A DNA stretch of 16,721 nt from an uncultured Phascolarctobacterium sp. (GTDB taxonomy: Bacteria > Bacillota > Negativicutes > Acidaminococcales > Acidaminococcaceae), in assembly GCA_900551745.1 (NCBI GenBank), contig URXA01000024.1, positions 1 through 16,721 on the forward strand. Reading direction: 5' to 3'. Each line of letters begins with the position of its first letter. Position 1 is the stretch's first letter. The position numbers and the translations under genes are program-made. The notes under the pieces are model-generated. The model was given only the letters and a program-made list of their open reading frames with translations. It was not told the DNA's origin and searched no databases. Positions 15,017 to 16,721 of the stretch are shown in pieces.

Positions 15017-15025
15017 TGGTATAAT
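15017..15025 (+). promoter_or_regulatory. Extended -10 promoter of the 519-residue protein gene
   Basis: TGGTATAAT (15017-15025) is a perfect extended -10. Only a poor -35 is visible near 14998-15003, right behind the preceding terminator. Transcription would begin near 15032, about 25 bases ahead of the start codon. Confidence 0.55.
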
Positions 15026-15057
15026 AGGCATAATTTTAAAATTAAGGGATGAACTTT

Positions 15058-16617
15058 ATGGATAAAAACGAACTCAGTATTTTTGCTTATGTAATGGATC
15101 AGCTAGATGAAAATGGTATATATCAAGGAGGTGCCCTGATCGATGATCCGACGCCGTCATTACCGCGGCCATTAGGAAGTGATGATGCCTATATCTATAC
15201 CGCCGAAATGCCGCCCGACTTGCCGGGCGCTGAAGCTGTCTGCAGTATGCTGCTGGCTTATGCTGATGAACCTTCTTCTGCCGCTAAAGCTGTCCTTGAA
15301 GAAGCATTGGTAAAAATCTTATGTATCAGCGTTTGTGATCCGCTGGTAGAACTGCTGTCAGAAGACGAAGTTCCCGAACCACTGCTTGCTTTAGCAGAAG
15401 ACTGGCTGTATACAGCTCATAAACGTGAGCTTGTTAAATATGCAATCGTCCTCTTGGCAGTCTTTGGTCTGAAAAAACTGCGCAGCGAACATTCTGAAAC
15501 CCTTTGGGATGATTTAGTTGATCTATGCCGCTGTGAAGAATTCACTTTTTTCCTTACCTTTGCCTACCGCATCAATAATATTGCGCCGCAGGACGAGCTG
15601 TGGGAACTTGTTCGCTCTACCAGAGGCTGGGGACGTATCTTCACCCTCTATGATCTTGAATGCACCACAGAAGAAGAAGAAATTTGGCTGCTGCGGCACG
15701 GCTGTGAAATCGAAATCGACTATGCTCCGATCTGCGTGGCAGTAATGCGTAAGGCACAATTATTGCACCATTTGCATAAAGAGCAGCTGGACTATAAAAC
15801 TTACCGCGGCTGTCTTTTAATCATTAATAATTTTATTATGATGCTTGACCGTTATTATATTGGAAACAGCGATCCAACTTATATTGATATCAGCGGTATT
15901 GATTCAGAAGCCATGATCAGTGAGCTGCTGCGCCATGCTGAACGCTACGATAAAACACCTGCCGACCTGATCGGTATAATAAACATTTCCATTGGACTGC
16001 AACAGCTTATCACTGACAGCAACTGGGCAGCATTGCCTTCTAACGCCTGCCACGAACTGGTAAGCCGTTGTGAGAAACTGATTTACAGCCGTGACTGGCA
16101 TGAGGAAGTGCAAACACAATTATTCAAGGAAGATGGGAGCGTAAATTACTCTACTGCTGAATTTGCTTTTGAACTGGATATTGATATCTGGGAACGTCTT
16201 TTCGATTATCTGCAGCAGCACCCTCTGGAAAGCGCTTTGTTTCCTTATCTTCTAGGCTTTGAAAATGATGAACGCCCCCAAAAAGTATTGGCATTTATCG
16301 AAAAAAATATCAATACCTATACACAATCGGAAACAGCACTTTTGATCCCGCTGAAATACCTGGAAACACACCCTGGTACCGGAGTTCCTATCGTCACGGC
16401 CGCTTTGACCTCTATTTACGACTGGCCACGCGGCGCTGCTTCTATCATTCTTGAAGAATGGGGCCACGAGCAGCTTACACCGGCATTACGGGCAGCACTT
16501 ATCACAGCGCGCAGGCTCAGTCAGCATCCTTTGATCACCATGCGCATAGATGCCTTGCTGGAAAATAAACCGTTCAACGTCGCTACCATGCTGGAACAGC
16601 TGGGCAGCAAAAACTGA
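15058..16617 (+). CDS. Uncharacterised 519-residue helical protein
   Basis: I do not recognise this family. The protein is acidic, has no signal peptide or obvious membrane segment, and is built almost wholly of predicted helices with Leu-, Ala- and Trp-rich repeats, suggesting a HEAT/ARM-like solenoid in the cytoplasm. Features to search with include RSTRGWGRIFTLYDLE, EIWLLRHGCEIEIDYAPICV and WPRGAASIILEEWG; the second has the look of one solenoid repeat, and the last recurs as a helix-turn-helix pair near the C-terminus. The start is placed at the ATG at 15058 because AAGGGA (15044-15049) then lies 8 bases upstream; an ATG at 15049 in the same frame would abut that site. It has its own promoter and terminator. 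Codon use resembles its neighbours, so no sign of recent transfer. Confidence 0.85.
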   Translation: MDKNELSIFAYVMDQLDENGIYQGGALIDDPTPSLPRPLGSDDAYIYTAEMPPDLPGAEAVCSMLLAYADEPSSAAKAVLEEALVKILCISVCDPLVELLSEDEVPEPLLALAEDWLYTAHKRELVKYAIVLLAVFGLKKLRSEHSETLWDDLVDLCRCEEFTFFLTFAYRINNIAPQDELWELVRSTRGWGRIFTLYDLECTTEEEEIWLLRHGCEIEIDYAPICVAVMRKAQLLHHLHKEQLDYKTYRGCLLIINNFIMMLDRYYIGNSDPTYIDISGIDSEAMISELLRHAERYDKTPADLIGIINISIGLQQLITDSNWAALPSNACHELVSRCEKLIYSRDWHEEVQTQLFKEDGSVNYSTAEFAFELDIDIWERLFDYLQQHPLESALFPYLLGFENDERPQKVLAFIEKNINTYTQSETALLIPLKYLETHPGTGVPIVTAALTSIYDWPRGAASIILEEWGHEQLTPALRAALITARRLSQHPLITMRIDALLENKPFNVATMLEQLGSKN

Positions 16618-16630
16618 CATATAAATAAAC

Positions 16631-16664
16631 AAAACGGTTCCGTTAAACGGAACCGTTTTGTTTT
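16631..16664. terminator. Bidirectional terminator at the right end
   Basis: AAAACGGTTCCG (16631-16642) pairs with CGGAACCGTTTT (16648-16659) around TTAAA, beginning 13 bases after the stop of the 519-residue protein gene. T-rich tails on both strands allow it to serve a convergent minus-strand gene too. Confidence 0.88.
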
Positions 16665-16719
16665 ACATTGTATGTTTTGCTTTAGCGAAGGATTGTGACG
16701 GCGAAGCAGGAACAATCAA
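16663..16719 (-). CDS. Possible C-terminus of a convergent gene cut by the window edge
   Basis: On the minus strand an open frame enters from the right edge and reads LIVPASPSQSFAKAKHTM before a TAA at 16663-16665. The bidirectional terminator begins 3 bases beyond this stop, as would be expected for a real gene end. Eighteen residues are too few to name a product, and other frames here are not excluded. Confidence 0.35.
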   Translation of the reverse strand: MIVPASPSQSFAKAKHTM

Positions 16720-16721
16720 AT

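Noticed and set aside
16521..16715. Minus-strand open frame of 64 codons at the right edge
   Set aside because: It runs through the terminator hairpin and is antisense to the end of the 519-residue protein gene.

Overview
The window looks like chromosome from a diderm Firmicute of the class Negativicutes, most likely an Acidaminococcaceae / Phascolarctobacterium-like gut anaerobe. This is inferred from the combination of Firmicute-style signals (strong AGGAGG ribosome sites, TATAAT promoters, short U-tailed hairpin terminators) with an outer-membrane TonB-dependent receptor, a one-chain pyruvate carboxylase, and anaerobic heme-degradation genes. No 16S or other species marker is present. No insertion sequence, phage gene, CRISPR array, tRNA or rRNA was seen.

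Layout, left to right. (1) 1-91, minus: N-terminus of an SLC13/DASS-type anion transporter cut by the window edge, with a leader that carries a start-stop codon pair. (2) 471-3477, minus: ftsH followed by an overlapping GltD-like NAD(P)H:FAD oxidoreductase that lacks the usual N-terminal Fe-S domain. (3) 3857-7297, plus: pyruvate carboxylase, divergent from ftsH; the intergenic space holds several palindromes. (4) 7353-9445, minus: a two-gene unit of a flavodoxin and a HutW/ChuW-type radical SAM protein, best read as anaerobic heme breakdown. (5) 9712-13411, minus: a cobalamin riboswitch, a large TonB-dependent receptor and a small exported protein, ending in a strand-specific terminator. (6) 13787-14956, plus: iron-type alcohol dehydrogenase as a single-gene unit. 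(7) 15058-16617, plus: an unrecognised 519-residue helical protein. (8) 16663-16721, minus: a possible C-terminus of a gene entering from the right, sharing a bidirectional terminator.

How the parts work together. Pyruvate carboxylase supplies oxaloacetate for the reductive succinate/propionate branch; the methylmalonyl-CoA mutase of such pathways needs B12, which fits a B12-riboswitch-controlled outer-membrane receptor nearby. The same stretch carries the heme-degradation pair, so the region 7.3-13.4 kb is a tetrapyrrole-handling block (corrinoid import plus heme opening), although the two units have separate promoters and a terminator between them. The riboswitch, its promoter and its terminator-type expression platform are the best supported regulatory finding. 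I found no wholly novel system; the most distinctive items are the long multi-pairing riboswitch platform, the receptor's ~116-residue insertion, the truncated GltD-like protein overlapping ftsH, and the start-stop leader.
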